Positions 1 to 5,802 are shown, counted from the stretch's first letter. The stretch is DNA of 6,309 bases from JBEKDJ01 sp050014415 (GCA_050014415.1 JBEKDJ010000293.1:1-6309), one strand, 5' to 3'. Notes: a model not told the origin generated them from the sequence alone. Numbers and translations are program-made.

Positions 1-339
1 AAACCGAGAGTTCGACCGTGGGGATTCATGCTCGAGGAAAAAGGAAGATTCTACTTCTGCACCAATACCACCAAGGACGTCTATAAACAGCTGAAGAAGG
101 TGCCTTACATAGAGTTTTCATGCACCAATAAGGAATTTAATACGTGGTTAAGACTATCGGGACAAATCACCTTCAGCGACGACAGAAAGATGAAAGAGAA
201 GATCATCGAATCAAATGATCCTCTCAAGAATTTGTATAAGTCGGCTGATAACCCGATCTTCACAGTATTTTATCTGGAACACGGAGCGGCTTCGATATGG
301 AGTTTTTCTGAGCCAACCCCTAAGAAATTTGAATTTTAG
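1..339 (+). CDS. Pyridoxamine 5'-phosphate oxidase-like split-barrel flavoprotein, 5' end missing
   Basis: The reading frame is open to the left edge: codons before the first ATG (position 28) read K-P-R-V-R-P-W-G-F, which continues directly into MLEEKGRFYFCTN. The P-R-V-R-P-x-G-F segment is the typical early strand of small PPOX-family proteins, so ATG 28 is internal and about 20 N-terminal residues lie outside the window. Later family features are visible: VYKQLKKVPYIEF, then WLRLSGQITF, then a C-terminal strand FTVFYLEHGAASIWSF. The 112 residues present fit a family length near 130. Members bind FMN or a related flavin in the cytoplasm. This short subgroup is usually annotated only as a PPOX-family or general-stress-like protein, and the substrate cannot be predicted. 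No strong terminator follows the TAG stop. The family call is confident; the role is not. Confidence 0.88.
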   Translation, partial: KPRVRPWGFMLEEKGRFYFCTNTTKDVYKQLKKVPYIEFSCTNKEFNTWLRLSGQITFSDDRKMKEKIIESNDPLKNLYKSADNPIFTVFYLEHGAASIWSFSEPTPKKFEF

Positions 340-704
340 CCGTGGTGAATTGAGGGTCAGCCTTTGACATCGGGGTAGGAGAGACAAATTAGACTTGATG
401 ATTGAGTTTCAGTTGAAGAATTTGAGCTGATGGCCTGGCGTGATTATTGACTTCAAGAAGTGAGGAGGGAGCCTTACGAGCCATTCCGGCAGGGGGCTGG
501 CGGCCGCCTTCGACGCGAGACGATCCACCTGGTGAACGAATTGGTCCAAACTGGCACCCCCTCGATAAAGAGCCGTGGAAAGAGGCTGCGAGAAAAACTC
601 TGCGGGCTTGATAAATAGGCCTGACATTCCACTTCACAGAAGGCCGCTAAACTTCATCAGGAAGGGCCTTTTCTGCAGACTTGTCAGGTGCTTGATCGGA
701 GGCC
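340..704. other. Gene-poor spacer between the PPOX-like and TfoX-like genes
   Basis: I see no convincing gene here. The only readable candidate is a 72-residue frame on the minus strand (409-627, start ATG). It has a plausible residue mix but no proper Shine-Dalgarno sequence and no family I recognise. Small symmetric elements are present: ACTTC-aa-GAAGT at 450-461, the self-complementary GGCGGCCGCC at 499-508, and AAGGCC (640-645) facing GGCCTT (665-670). The last is followed by a short T run and could be a weak terminator. The stretch may be an eroded gene. Confidence 0.5.
640..674 (+). terminator. Weak candidate terminator hairpin before the TfoX-like gene
   Basis: AAGGCC at 640-645 can pair with GGCCTT at 665-670 across a 19-nt loop, and the 3' arm runs into TTTTCT. 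The stem is short and the loop large, so this is only a weak candidate. It would end transcription arriving from the left and separate the PPOX-like gene from the downstream gene. Confidence 0.2.
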
Positions 705-1115
705 TTGAGCGAGGAGAACGTCGTAAAAAAATGGGAAGCAGCTCCACATGAGGCAGTGATGGCTTTTGAGGTTACAACTTCCAACTTGCTCGAGGCTGAG
801 CCACGGAAGATGTTTGGCTACTCTTGTATCTTTGCGAAGGGCCATATGTTTGCTGGTCTCCATGAGGCAAGTATGGTCCTTCGGCTTCCCGGAGAACAGC
901 GTACTGAATTCCTTCGAGGGAAGGGTGCGAACCAGTTCGAGCCAATGCCAGGGAGAGCCATGCGAGAATATGTGATCGTGCCGTCAGTATTGCTGAAGGC
1001 GCCCGTGCAGCTTCGGCCATGGGTTGAGAAATCGTTGGCCTACGTTTCGTCTTTGCCTGCCAAGCCAAAGAGGGACACTGGTGGTGGCAGGCGGTCGAGG
1101 AGTGCAAAGAAGTGA
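705..1115 (+). CDS. TfoX N-terminal domain protein
   Basis: This 136-residue protein matches the TfoX N-terminal domain over nearly its whole length. It has RKMFGYSCIFAKGHMFAGLH at residues 34-53, then a MVLRLP strand, then QFEPMPGRAMREYVIVP at 77-93, and a closing helix LRPWVEKSLAYVSSLP at 103-118. A basic, Gly/Ser/Arg/Lys-rich tail (120-136) ends it. The C-terminal helix-hairpin domain of full competence regulator TfoX is absent, so this is the stand-alone N-domain type, whose function is generally unknown; a competence role should not be assumed. I chose the TTG at 705 because a stop lies just upstream in frame and because relatives, as I remember them, keep the K-W-E segment near the N-terminus. 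The GGAGG at 698-702 is only 2 nt from TTG, which is unusually close. ATG 759, preceded by GAGG at 750-753, is the alternative. Confidence 0.85.
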   Translation: MSEENVVKKWEAAPHEAVMAFEVTTSNLLEAEPRKMFGYSCIFAKGHMFAGLHEASMVLRLPGEQRTEFLRGKGANQFEPMPGRAMREYVIVPSVLLKAPVQLRPWVEKSLAYVSSLPAKPKRDTGGGRRSRSAKK

Positions 1116-1338
1116 GGTTGGAAAGGCTCATCCCCTTTCGCTTCACACTCATAGAGCCGAATTGGATTTGCCCTGGAGATCTGATGGAATGGTCGGCCAG
1201 ACCTAACACCGAAGTCAACGGACGACAGCCTGGCTATCTGTCTGCAGCTTAGTTCGGGCCTTGTGAGTCTTTTCCGCACGTGAAACCCTGGCCGGAAGCA
1301 TAGGAAGCAACCTTATCAATCGAGTTCCATGCCAAAAC

Positions 1339-1380
1339 CCACGCCTGCGCGCCGGAGTGCATTGCTGCACGCAGGCGTGG
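1339..1380. repeat. Perfect 11-bp inverted repeat, compound hairpin
   Basis: CCACGCCTGCG (1339-1349) is the exact reverse complement of CGCAGGCGTGG (1370-1380). Inside it, GTGCA (1357-1361) can pair with TGCAC (1366-1370) around a TTGC loop, giving a bulged compound hairpin on either strand. Read on the minus strand the stem is followed by GTTTTGG, so a weak minus-strand terminator is possible. On the plus strand no T run follows. Confidence 0.6.
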
Positions 1381-1442
1381 TACCTCACCGAAATATCCAC
1401 CTACGTCAAGGGCCTCACCTGCCAAAGAACTGGTTCGACGGG

Positions 1443-1488
1443 ACGGTCGGTGGGTTATTTGCCAGTTAGGCAAGGCAACACCCGCCGT
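1443..1488. repeat. Imperfect long hairpin
   Basis: The centre TTGCC-AGTTA-GGCAA (1459-1473) is a perfect 5-bp stem with a 5-nt loop. Outside it GGGTT (1452-1456) pairs with AACxCCC (1477-1482) with one bulge, and ACGGT (1443-1447) pairs with GCCGT (1484-1488) with one G-T pair. The nested arms make a quasi-palindrome of about 46 nt with internal bulges, the shape expected of folded RNA. Confidence 0.45.
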
Positions 1489-1527
1489 AGCATTTCTGCT
1501 TCCATGCTTTCGCGGATAGATCACCTT

Positions 1528-1557
1528 CTTGCATGCCAGGGCGATCCGGTGTGCAAG
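1528..1557 (+). repeat. Hairpin CTTGCA...TGCAAG
   Basis: CTTGCA (1528-1533) pairs perfectly with TGCAAG (1552-1557). The stem extends inward through two G-T wobbles and two C-G pairs, giving about 10 bp around the loop 1538-1547. Because wobble pairs only help as RNA, a plus-strand transcript is weakly favoured. Confidence 0.4.
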
Positions 1558-1584
1558 CGTATTCTTCTACGAAGGTAGATAAAT

Positions 1585-1649
1585 TGGCATCATTCATTAC
1601 CATGAGTATATTGACACTCCGCTTCTACAAATATTATGATGGCATCATT
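1585..1649. repeat. 10-bp direct repeat flanking the promoter
   Basis: TGGCATCATT occurs at 1585-1594 and again at 1640-1649, 55 bp apart start to start, on either side of the TTGACA/TATGAT promoter. The placement would suit a regulator bridging the promoter. Two copies of 10 bp can arise by chance, so this is only suggestive. Confidence 0.35.
1611..1640 (+). promoter_or_regulatory. Sigma70-type promoter upstream of the MFS gene
   Basis: A perfect -35 hexamer TTGACA (1611-1616) is followed after 18 nt by TATGAT (1635-1640), five of six matches to the -10 consensus. Transcription would begin near 1647 and give a leader of about 200 nt before the transporter start at 1852. A 10-bp direct repeat TGGCATCATT lies just upstream of the -35 (1585-1594) and immediately downstream of the -10 (1640-1649), which could be operator half-sites. 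Confidence 0.5.
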
Positions 1650-1851
1650 TACAGAATGAGCTCAAAAATCCTTTTTCAGATATCAAATCTGCCCTTTAAG
1701 ACACTAATGTTCAGACCGACGCTTTATTGGTGGGGTCCCTCCTTGAGGATACACCTGGGGTTTTTCAGCTTCCACTGACCCGAGATGCCTCAAGCACCAA
1801 GACATTTGAAACTGTTGTCAACGCAGAGAGTCTGTGAATGGAAAGGTGATT

Positions 1852-3090
1852 ATGTTGGACGCGTATGAAGCACTGCATAGGCGCATAGCTCATATGTCCC
1901 GGGAGCTTCGCCTGTTTGTCATGGCCGCATTACTCATGGGCATGGCCTACAGCATTATTGATGCGACATTTAATAACTTTCTTAATGAGCGCTTTGCTCT
2001 GAGCGGGTTTGAGCGGTCCTTTCTCGAATTTCCTCGGGAGATCCCAGGCTTCCTCGTGGTCTTTGTATCAGCTTTACTCTGGTTTTTGTGCAGCAGGCGA
2101 ATAGGGGCGTTATCGATGGTGTTAGGGGTAGTAGGCACGCTTTTGATCGGTTTCGCTTCTTCTGCCTATGCCATCATGGTCGCCTGGCTTTTCATATACA
2201 GCTTAGGCCAGCACCTTTTTATGCCAGTGGCTTCTACCATTGGGATGGAACTTGCCAAAGAAGGCCAAACAGGCAAGCGCCTCGGACAATTGAACGCTGT
2301 CAGGAACTTCGCAGCTATTGGAGGGAGTTTCCTGGTATTTTTGGGCTTTAAATTCCTGGGGTTTACTTTCCATCATACCTTTGCCCTGGCTGGGCTGGCG
2401 TTTGCGCTTGCGGCGGGTTTCATGTTTGCCATGAAACCAGACAAAACCCACCCGCCAACGGTGTATTTGAAACTGCACCGGGAATATCGGCTTTACTACA
2501 TCTTGGCAGTGTTTTATGGATCGCGAAAGCAGCTTTTTATGACCTTTGCACCTTGGGTATTGGTCACCATATTCCGTCAGCCGACGCAGACCATTGCCAC
2601 GCTTTTAACGATCGGTGGGGTGATTGGCATTCTCTTTCAGCCGTTTCTGGGTTGGGCGATCGATCGGTTAGGAGAACGGGTAGTCTTAATTTCAGAAGCC
2701 GTGCTTTTGGTGTTTGTTTGTTTTGGCTACGGATTTTCCAAATCTCTATTCCCGGAAGACATTGCGTTTCTGATCACCTGTGTTTGTTTTCTCTTGGATC
2801 AGATGTCGATGTCGTTTGGCATGGCCCGCTCCACATACATGAAAAAGATCGCTCGTCAAGCTGCCGATATTCAACCAGCATTGACCGTCTCGGTGACTAT
2901 AGATCACATCTTTTCCATTTCCGTGGCCCTGCTGGGCGGATTGATTTGGAGTGCCTTTGGCTTCCAGTATGTATTTCTGCTGGGCATGTTCATTGCAATT
3001 GGTAACCTTTTTGCTGCATGGCAGGTCCGTGTTCCCAAGAGTTATACAGCTTCTGGGCCAGTTCCTGCTACTCTTGCCCCGAAGGATTGA
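1852..3090 (+). CDS. Major facilitator superfamily transporter, substrate unknown
   Basis: This is an inner-membrane secondary transporter of about 412 residues with roughly twelve hydrophobic helices. Numbered from the GTG at 1834 they lie near 27-47, 70-88, 91-109, 112-130, 155-175, 178-200, 222-246, 253-274, 282-300, 308-326, 350-372 and 377-396. The loop between helices 8 and 9 keeps the MFS signature GWAIDRLGER (273-282), while the equivalent loop 2-3 motif is degenerate (LCSRRIGA). The acidic, polar first helix region IIDATFNNFLNERF and the following LEFPREIPGF suggest a specific subfamily, but I cannot name its substrate. I prefer ATG 1852 because AAAGG at 1842-1846 sits 5 nt upstream; GTG 1834 in the same frame has only a weak GAGAG. 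A good promoter lies about 200 nt upstream. The gene appears to be transcribed alone, since almost 500 bp separate it from the next gene. Confidence 0.88.
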   Translation: MLDAYEALHRRIAHMSRELRLFVMAALLMGMAYSIIDATFNNFLNERFALSGFERSFLEFPREIPGFLVVFVSALLWFLCSRRIGALSMVLGVVGTLLIGFASSAYAIMVAWLFIYSLGQHLFMPVASTIGMELAKEGQTGKRLGQLNAVRNFAAIGGSFLVFLGFKFLGFTFHHTFALAGLAFALAAGFMFAMKPDKTHPPTVYLKLHREYRLYYILAVFYGSRKQLFMTFAPWVLVTIFRQPTQTIATLLTIGGVIGILFQPFLGWAIDRLGERVVLISEAVLLVFVCFGYGFSKSLFPEDIAFLITCVCFLLDQMSMSFGMARSTYMKKIARQAADIQPALTVSVTIDHIFSISVALLGGLIWSAFGFQYVFLLGMFIAIGNLFAAWQVRVPKSYTASGPVPATLAPKD

Positions 3091-3110
3091 TCAAAGCCGG
3101 GATCTTTGAT
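3090..3110 (+). repeat. 7-bp hairpin at the MFS stop codon
   Basis: ATCAAAG (3090-3096) and CTTTGAT (3104-3110) pair perfectly around a 7-nt loop starting at the last base of the stop codon. No T run follows, so it is not a classical intrinsic terminator, but it may protect the 3' end of the transporter message. Confidence 0.35.
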
Positions 3111-3225
3111 ATCATCTCTGGTGGGCTTCTGAACCCAAGTCACTCGAGTGGAGGGATGGTAGTCCCCGTTGATCTTGATCAAAACCGGACGAGGAGAAGC
3201 CTGAAATAGACATACATTCAGCTTC

Positions 3226-3246
3226 TGGATCAAATCCACTTTTATT
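3226..3246 (+). terminator. Possible terminator of the MFS gene
   Basis: TGGAT (3226-3230) and ATCCA (3234-3238) form a 5-bp stem with a 3-nt loop, followed by CTTTTATT. The stem is short for an intrinsic terminator, and the T tract is interrupted, so this is a weak call for the end of the transporter transcript. Confidence 0.3.
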
Positions 3247-3315
3247 GGTGTTGAAATTGTTTTTGGATTCGTTTTTTTCAAGAATTCATTTCTCCCAGGA
3301 GTCAAACAGGCAGCC

Positions 3316-3330
3316 CTAGAGTCTCTAGAG
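3316..3330. repeat. CTAGAG direct and inverted repeat
   Basis: CTAGAG occurs at 3316-3321 and 3325-3330. Because of the spacing, CTAGAG-T-CTCTAG (3316-3328) is a 13-bp palindrome and CTCTAGAG (3323-3330) is self-complementary. It could be a protein-binding site, but no regulator is known. Confidence 0.3.
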
Positions 3331-3348
3331 TTCGACCGTGATAGGAAA

Positions 3349-3367
3349 ATCGTCTTGTTGAGACGAT
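3349..3367. repeat. Perfect 7-bp hairpin or operator-like palindrome
   Basis: ATCGTCT (3349-3355) is the reverse complement of AGACGAT (3361-3367), separated by TGTTG. It is not followed by a T run, so it resembles an operator or an RNA stem-loop more than a terminator. Confidence 0.4.
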
Positions 3368-3550
3368 GAGTCAAGATACCTCCTTGGAATGACCCGAGGG
3401 TTTGGAGTAAAGAAATGCCCCAAACTTGACAACCTCCCAAAATGGTATCAAAGGGCTTGCTTGTAGGATCAAGTGCATCCCTAGTGGAAGCGTGCTGGGT
3501 CAGAGGTTTGGGATCACATCCTTGGACTTGGACCTTGATAAGATATTGGA

Positions 3551-3572
3551 GGTAAAGCATGAATGCTTTACC
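3551..3572. promoter_or_regulatory. Perfect 10+10 palindrome abutting the response-regulator RBS
   Basis: GGTAAAGCAT (3551-3560) and ATGCTTTACC (3563-3572) are exact reverse complements separated by GA. The right arm ends directly against the GGGAGGG Shine-Dalgarno sequence (3573-3579). As DNA it is an ideal site for a dimeric regulator; as RNA it can fold into a 9-bp stem with a UGAA loop next to the ribosome binding site. A possible -10 element TAAGAT (3539-3544) lies just upstream, though without a good -35, which would place the palindrome at the transcription start. Confidence 0.6.
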
Positions 3573-3579
3573 GGGAGGG
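3573..3579 (+). promoter_or_regulatory. Ribosome binding site deciding the response-regulator start
   Basis: GGGAGGG lies 8 nt before ATG 3588. It shows that translation starts at MEILIAEDS and not at the upstream in-frame codons beginning at 3426, which would add 54 residues unlike any receiver domain. Confidence 0.8.
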
Positions 3580-3587
3580 CAAACGGA

Positions 3588-4142
3588 ATGGAGATTCTGA
3601 TCGCTGAAGACAGCGCAACATCTCGACTCATGCTGGAAGATGCACTCCGGAGCATGGGACACACGAGCCTGGTTGCAAGGGATGGGAATGAAGCTTGGGA
3701 GATCTTTCAAAGAGAGGAGGTTTCCCTGATCATATCGGACTGGGTCATGCCGGGCCTCGATGGGTTGCAGTTATGTCGCCAGATTCGATCCGCCAAACGG
3801 CCGAGGTATGTCTATTTCATTTTGCTCACAGCGCTTGAAGGAAAAAGAAATTACATGGAGGCGATGGAGGCAGGGGTTGATGACTTCATGAACAAACCCT
3901 TTGATATCGACCAGCTCAGGGCCCGTCTGAATGTTGCTGAGCGAATTATCAGTCTTCAAGTGCAAGTGAAACAACTTCAGGGAATTCTTCCCATGTGCTC
4001 GGTGTGCAAGAAGATCCGCGACAAGAATAATCAATGGGTTCCAATTGAAACGTACTTCCATCAGCACACAGAGGCCGATTTCTCCCACGGCTATTGTCCT
4101 GACTGTCTCAAGGCCGCCATGAAGGAAGTGGAGAAGCTTTAA
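3588..4142 (+). CDS. Response regulator: receiver domain plus C-terminal Cys-rich module
   Basis: This 184-residue cytoplasmic protein begins with a complete CheY-like receiver (about 1-122). It has the acidic pair E7-D8, phosphoacceptor D51 in LIISDWVMPGLDG, the switch T81 in ILLTA and the conserved K103 in NKPF. A short helix or coiled-coil link (about 115-132, ISLQVQVKQLQ) leads to a compact module at 133-184: ILPMCSVCKKIRD, then W150, ETYF, and ADFSHGYCPDCL. Cysteines 137, 140, 170 and 173 form two Cys-x2-Cys pairs that could bind zinc. I have seen this module at the ends of receiver and PAS proteins of Desulfobacterota and similar bacteria, but know no established function. There is no DNA-binding or enzymatic output domain, and no partner histidine kinase in the window. 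The start is fixed by GGGAGGG 8 nt upstream. The perfect palindrome directly before that site suggests dedicated control. Confidence 0.92.
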   Translation: MEILIAEDSATSRLMLEDALRSMGHTSLVARDGNEAWEIFQREEVSLIISDWVMPGLDGLQLCRQIRSAKRPRYVYFILLTALEGKRNYMEAMEAGVDDFMNKPFDIDQLRARLNVAERIISLQVQVKQLQGILPMCSVCKKIRDKNNQWVPIETYFHQHTEADFSHGYCPDCLKAAMKEVEKL

Positions 4143-4354
4143 AACCGTACTTCCTGACACGTTTGCTTTCCCATCATTCCCAGAACAAAGAATGTCTAGC
4201 CCGTAAATCCTAAAAATCGAAGATCGTTGAAACGACCATTAGTGGCTAAATCCGACAGACAGTTTTATGTCAGAAGGGGAGAAATCCACAGTCGATGTTG
4301 ATTAGTTGTGGAAAGGAGTGCTCTCGGTCTTGAAGATCGCTATCTCCACCATTT

Positions 4355-4385
4355 TGCCTAAGAAATAGGCATAGGTAAGTTTTTG
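4355..4385 (+). terminator. Candidate terminator after the response regulator
   Basis: TGCCTA (4355-4360) and TAGGCA (4366-4371) form a 6-bp stem with a 5-nt loop; a TTTTT run comes at 4380-4384, about 8 nt after the stem. That gap is longer than in typical intrinsic terminators, so this is tentative. Confidence 0.3.
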
Positions 4386-4410
4386 AAAATACAGGCGAAG
4401 CTGATAAAAT
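4383..4410 (+). promoter_or_regulatory. Promoter-like sequence pointing antisense into the yihY-like gene
   Basis: TTGAAA (4383-4388) and TAAAAT (4405-4410) are each one mismatch from the sigma70 hexamers, with a 16-nt spacer. No plus-strand gene follows; a transcript would run antisense to the 3' end of the convergent gene. AT-rich spacers often yield such matches by chance. Confidence 0.2.
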
Positions 4411-4473
4411 CCCGGAAATTATTCCTTCCAGGCAGGAGGCAGCCTAAGATCCTTCGGGGCCAATTAGGAACGA

Positions 4474-5802
4474 TTAAATTTCCTTCAGGATGACATTACC
4501 TGGTGCTTTCTCACTGACCTCGGAAATGTCTTTGAGATACATAGAGATCTTCTCCGCCTCTTCAGATTGAGGAACTGGAGGATGGGAGGTCCCGCTTTGC
4601 TCATATGCATCCAAAGCATATTTAACCGTGATGTCTTCAATCGTCCGTCCTGGTTGAAAGGCAGCTTCGTTGCCGATCCCTTTTGCCGTTTCGACGACAA
4701 GCCCGACGGCAGTCAGTTCATCGAGCAGTCGTTGTACAAGTCGGATCGGAATTTCCAACGCGTGGGCAATCTGCTTGGCGCTTAACGGTCTTTCTCCTAA
4801 AGAAAACTTCTTAGTGAGCAGATGGAAGATCCTGAGCACAAGAAGTTTTCTTGATGAAACACTGATGCCGGAATAGTCTGGATGAAAACCAAACGTTTCA
4901 TAATGTTCAGTGGCATAGGCGATTTCTGCACCGAAAAGAACGATCATCCAGCTCATTTGGAGCCATGCTAGAAAGAGGGGCAGCGCAGCGAAGCTACCAT
5001 AGATGGCACCGTAACTTGCCACCCCCATCTGGAATTTGATATAGACCCACTGGACGATTTGAGTAATCGTCCCCGCAGCGATACCGCCTAGAATAGCTGA
5101 CCTAGGCGGGATTCTGGTGTTGGGCATGACCAGGTAGAGCATCGTCAAGAGAACCCAAATGGAGACATAGGGTAGCAGATTCAACAGGAGAAGAATAACC
5201 TTACTGAAAGCTCCCAGAAGTGCGAGTTTGTTAGCGATGACTTTCACCTGACTTGCCACGAGGACGGTCGCACTGCTGGAGATGACAAAGAGAACCGGGG
5301 TGATAACCATCATGGCCATGTAATCGCTGAATTTTCTTACGAGTGTCCTTGATTTTTTTACTTCCCAGATCTCATTCAATGAGTCTTCGATTTTTCCAAA
5401 GATTGATATCACCGTCCAGAGCAACAATATCACACCCACGCCGGCGATGACTCCCCCCTTTGATTGTTCAAGGAGTCTGTGAGAAAATGAGATAATCTGA
5501 CTAGTCATATCTGCTTGCCAGTTTGCTTTTTCTCCAACCTGCTCAATTTGTCTTTCGATGGCTTTCTCAAGGCCGAAACCTTTGGCTACCGCAAAGGCCA
5601 CAGCCACCACCGGGACCACACTGAGCAAGGAATAATAGGTCAAGACCGACGCGCTTTTTTGACAATGATCTCTTATGAATCCTCGTGATCCCAAAAGAAT
5701 TACCCGCAGGTATTTCACGAAAATTGTTTTTGAAGGCGGTAGATCCTTTAGCCGGATTTCCCAGATGCCCGTTCTGACAAAATGGAGAATTCTTGAAATC
5801 AT
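4474..5802 (-). CDS. YihY/BrkB-family inner-membrane protein with C-terminal winged helix
   Basis: The 442-residue product has the YihY/virulence factor BrkB fold. Its hallmarks are KSASVLTYYSLLSVVPVVAV (49-68), the NEIW motif (143-146) and YGAIYGSFAALPLFLAW (264-280), leading into FGAEIA (290-295). About six membrane helices lie near 53-73, 118-138, 160-184, 200-225, 236-256 and 268-297. After the membrane part, residues 315-375 (RKLLVLRIFHLLTKKF, SAKQIAHALEIPIRLVQRLL, DELTAVGLVV) look like a winged helix-turn-helix, an extension seen in a subset of the family and absent from short E. coli YihY. An acidic tail ends the protein. Family members are sometimes mislabelled ribonuclease BN; their true function is unsettled. 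GGAGAG (5808-5813) lies 5 nt before ATG 5802. The gene starts 28 bp after the mscL stop, so the two probably share a transcript. Confidence 0.92.
   Translation of the reverse strand: MISRILHFVRTGIWEIRLKDLPPSKTIFVKYLRVILLGSRGFIRDHCQKSASVLTYYSLLSVVPVVAVAFAVAKGFGLEKAIERQIEQVGEKANWQADMTSQIISFSHRLLEQSKGGVIAGVGVILLLWTVISIFGKIEDSLNEIWEVKKSRTLVRKFSDYMAMMVITPVLFVISSSATVLVASQVKVIANKLALLGAFSKVILLLLNLLPYVSIWVLLTMLYLVMPNTRIPPRSAILGGIAAGTITQIVQWVYIKFQMGVASYGAIYGSFAALPLFLAWLQMSWMIVLFGAEIAYATEHYETFGFHPDYSGISVSSRKLLVLRIFHLLTKKFSLGERPLSAKQIAHALEIPIRLVQRLLDELTAVGLVVETAKGIGNEAAFQPGRTIEDITVKYALDAYEQSGTSHPPVPQSEEAEKISMYLKDISEVSEKAPGNVILKEI

Larger units (their letters stand above)
1339..1557 (+). ncRNA. Candidate structured RNA, family unknown
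   Basis: Three hairpins (1339-1380, 1443-1488, 1528-1557) lie in tandem in a segment without a credible gene. I do not recognise a known RNA family, riboswitch or group II intron domain here, and no promoter that clearly drives it is visible. Strand assignment is tentative and rests on G-T pairs in the third hairpin. The hairpins could instead be DNA-level features or chance. Confidence 0.2.
1116..1833. other. 718-bp gene-free region with structured segments and a promoter
   Basis: No frame in this stretch looks like a real protein. The open frames (for example 1249-1524 minus, 1357-1578 plus, 1533-1778 plus) overlap one another, lack good ribosome binding sites and show no family motif. The region divides in two. 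Positions 1339-1557 hold three successive hairpin-forming segments. Positions 1580-1833 are AT-richer and hold a near-consensus promoter at 1611-1640 reading toward the transporter gene. It may be a structured RNA locus, a decayed gene or a long regulatory leader; the sequence alone does not decide. Confidence 0.5.
3091..3587. other. 497-bp spacer rich in inverted repeats
   Basis: No convincing gene is present. A 222-residue open frame on the minus strand (3042-3710) overlaps both flanking real genes and has no recognisable motif. The spacer contains TTGATC-tt-GATCAA (3169-3182), TGGAT-caa-ATCCA (3226-3238), the CTAGAG repeat (3316-3330), ATCGTCT-tgttg-AGACGAT (3349-3367), a bulged stem GTGcATCCC (3473-3481) with GGGATCAC (3510-3517), and the 22-bp palindrome at 3551-3572. 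The second half is probably the regulatory leader of the response-regulator gene. Confidence 0.5.
4143..4473. other. Convergent spacer between response regulator and yihY-like gene
   Basis: The two flanking genes end toward each other, so this spacer should hold terminators for both strands. The best stem is TGCCTA-agaaa-TAGGCA (4355-4371). TCGTT-ga-AACGA (4224-4235) is a shorter symmetric element. I see no gene and no strong T-tailed hairpin on the minus strand. A promoter-like pair reading rightward lies at 4383-4410. Confidence 0.45.

Noticed and set aside
772..1218. 148-residue minus-strand frame
   Set aside because: It lies almost wholly antisense to the TfoX-like gene, which has clear family motifs.
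1201..1265. Integron attC-like site suggested by CCTAAC and CCGAA...TTCGG
   Set aside because: The required core GTTRRRY partner and the spaced simple-site arms are not present.
1249..1524. 91-residue minus-strand frame across the hairpin region
   Set aside because: It competes with plus-strand frames in the same interval, has no family motif, and is better explained by GC-rich structured sequence without stops.
1533..1778. 81-residue plus-strand frame spanning the promoter
   Set aside because: No Shine-Dalgarno sequence; it runs through a near-consensus promoter and has an unlikely composition.
2553..3005. 150-residue plus-strand frame inside the transporter gene
   Set aside because: It is an alternative-frame shadow; the transporter frame has the membrane helices and the MFS signature.
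3426..3587. 54-residue N-terminal extension of the response regulator
   Set aside because: The extension does not resemble any receiver-domain sequence, and GGGAGGG sits 8 nt before ATG 3588.
3042..3710. 222-residue open frame on the minus strand
   Set aside because: It overlaps the ends of two well-supported genes in antisense, has no recognisable motif, and shows no good ribosome binding site.
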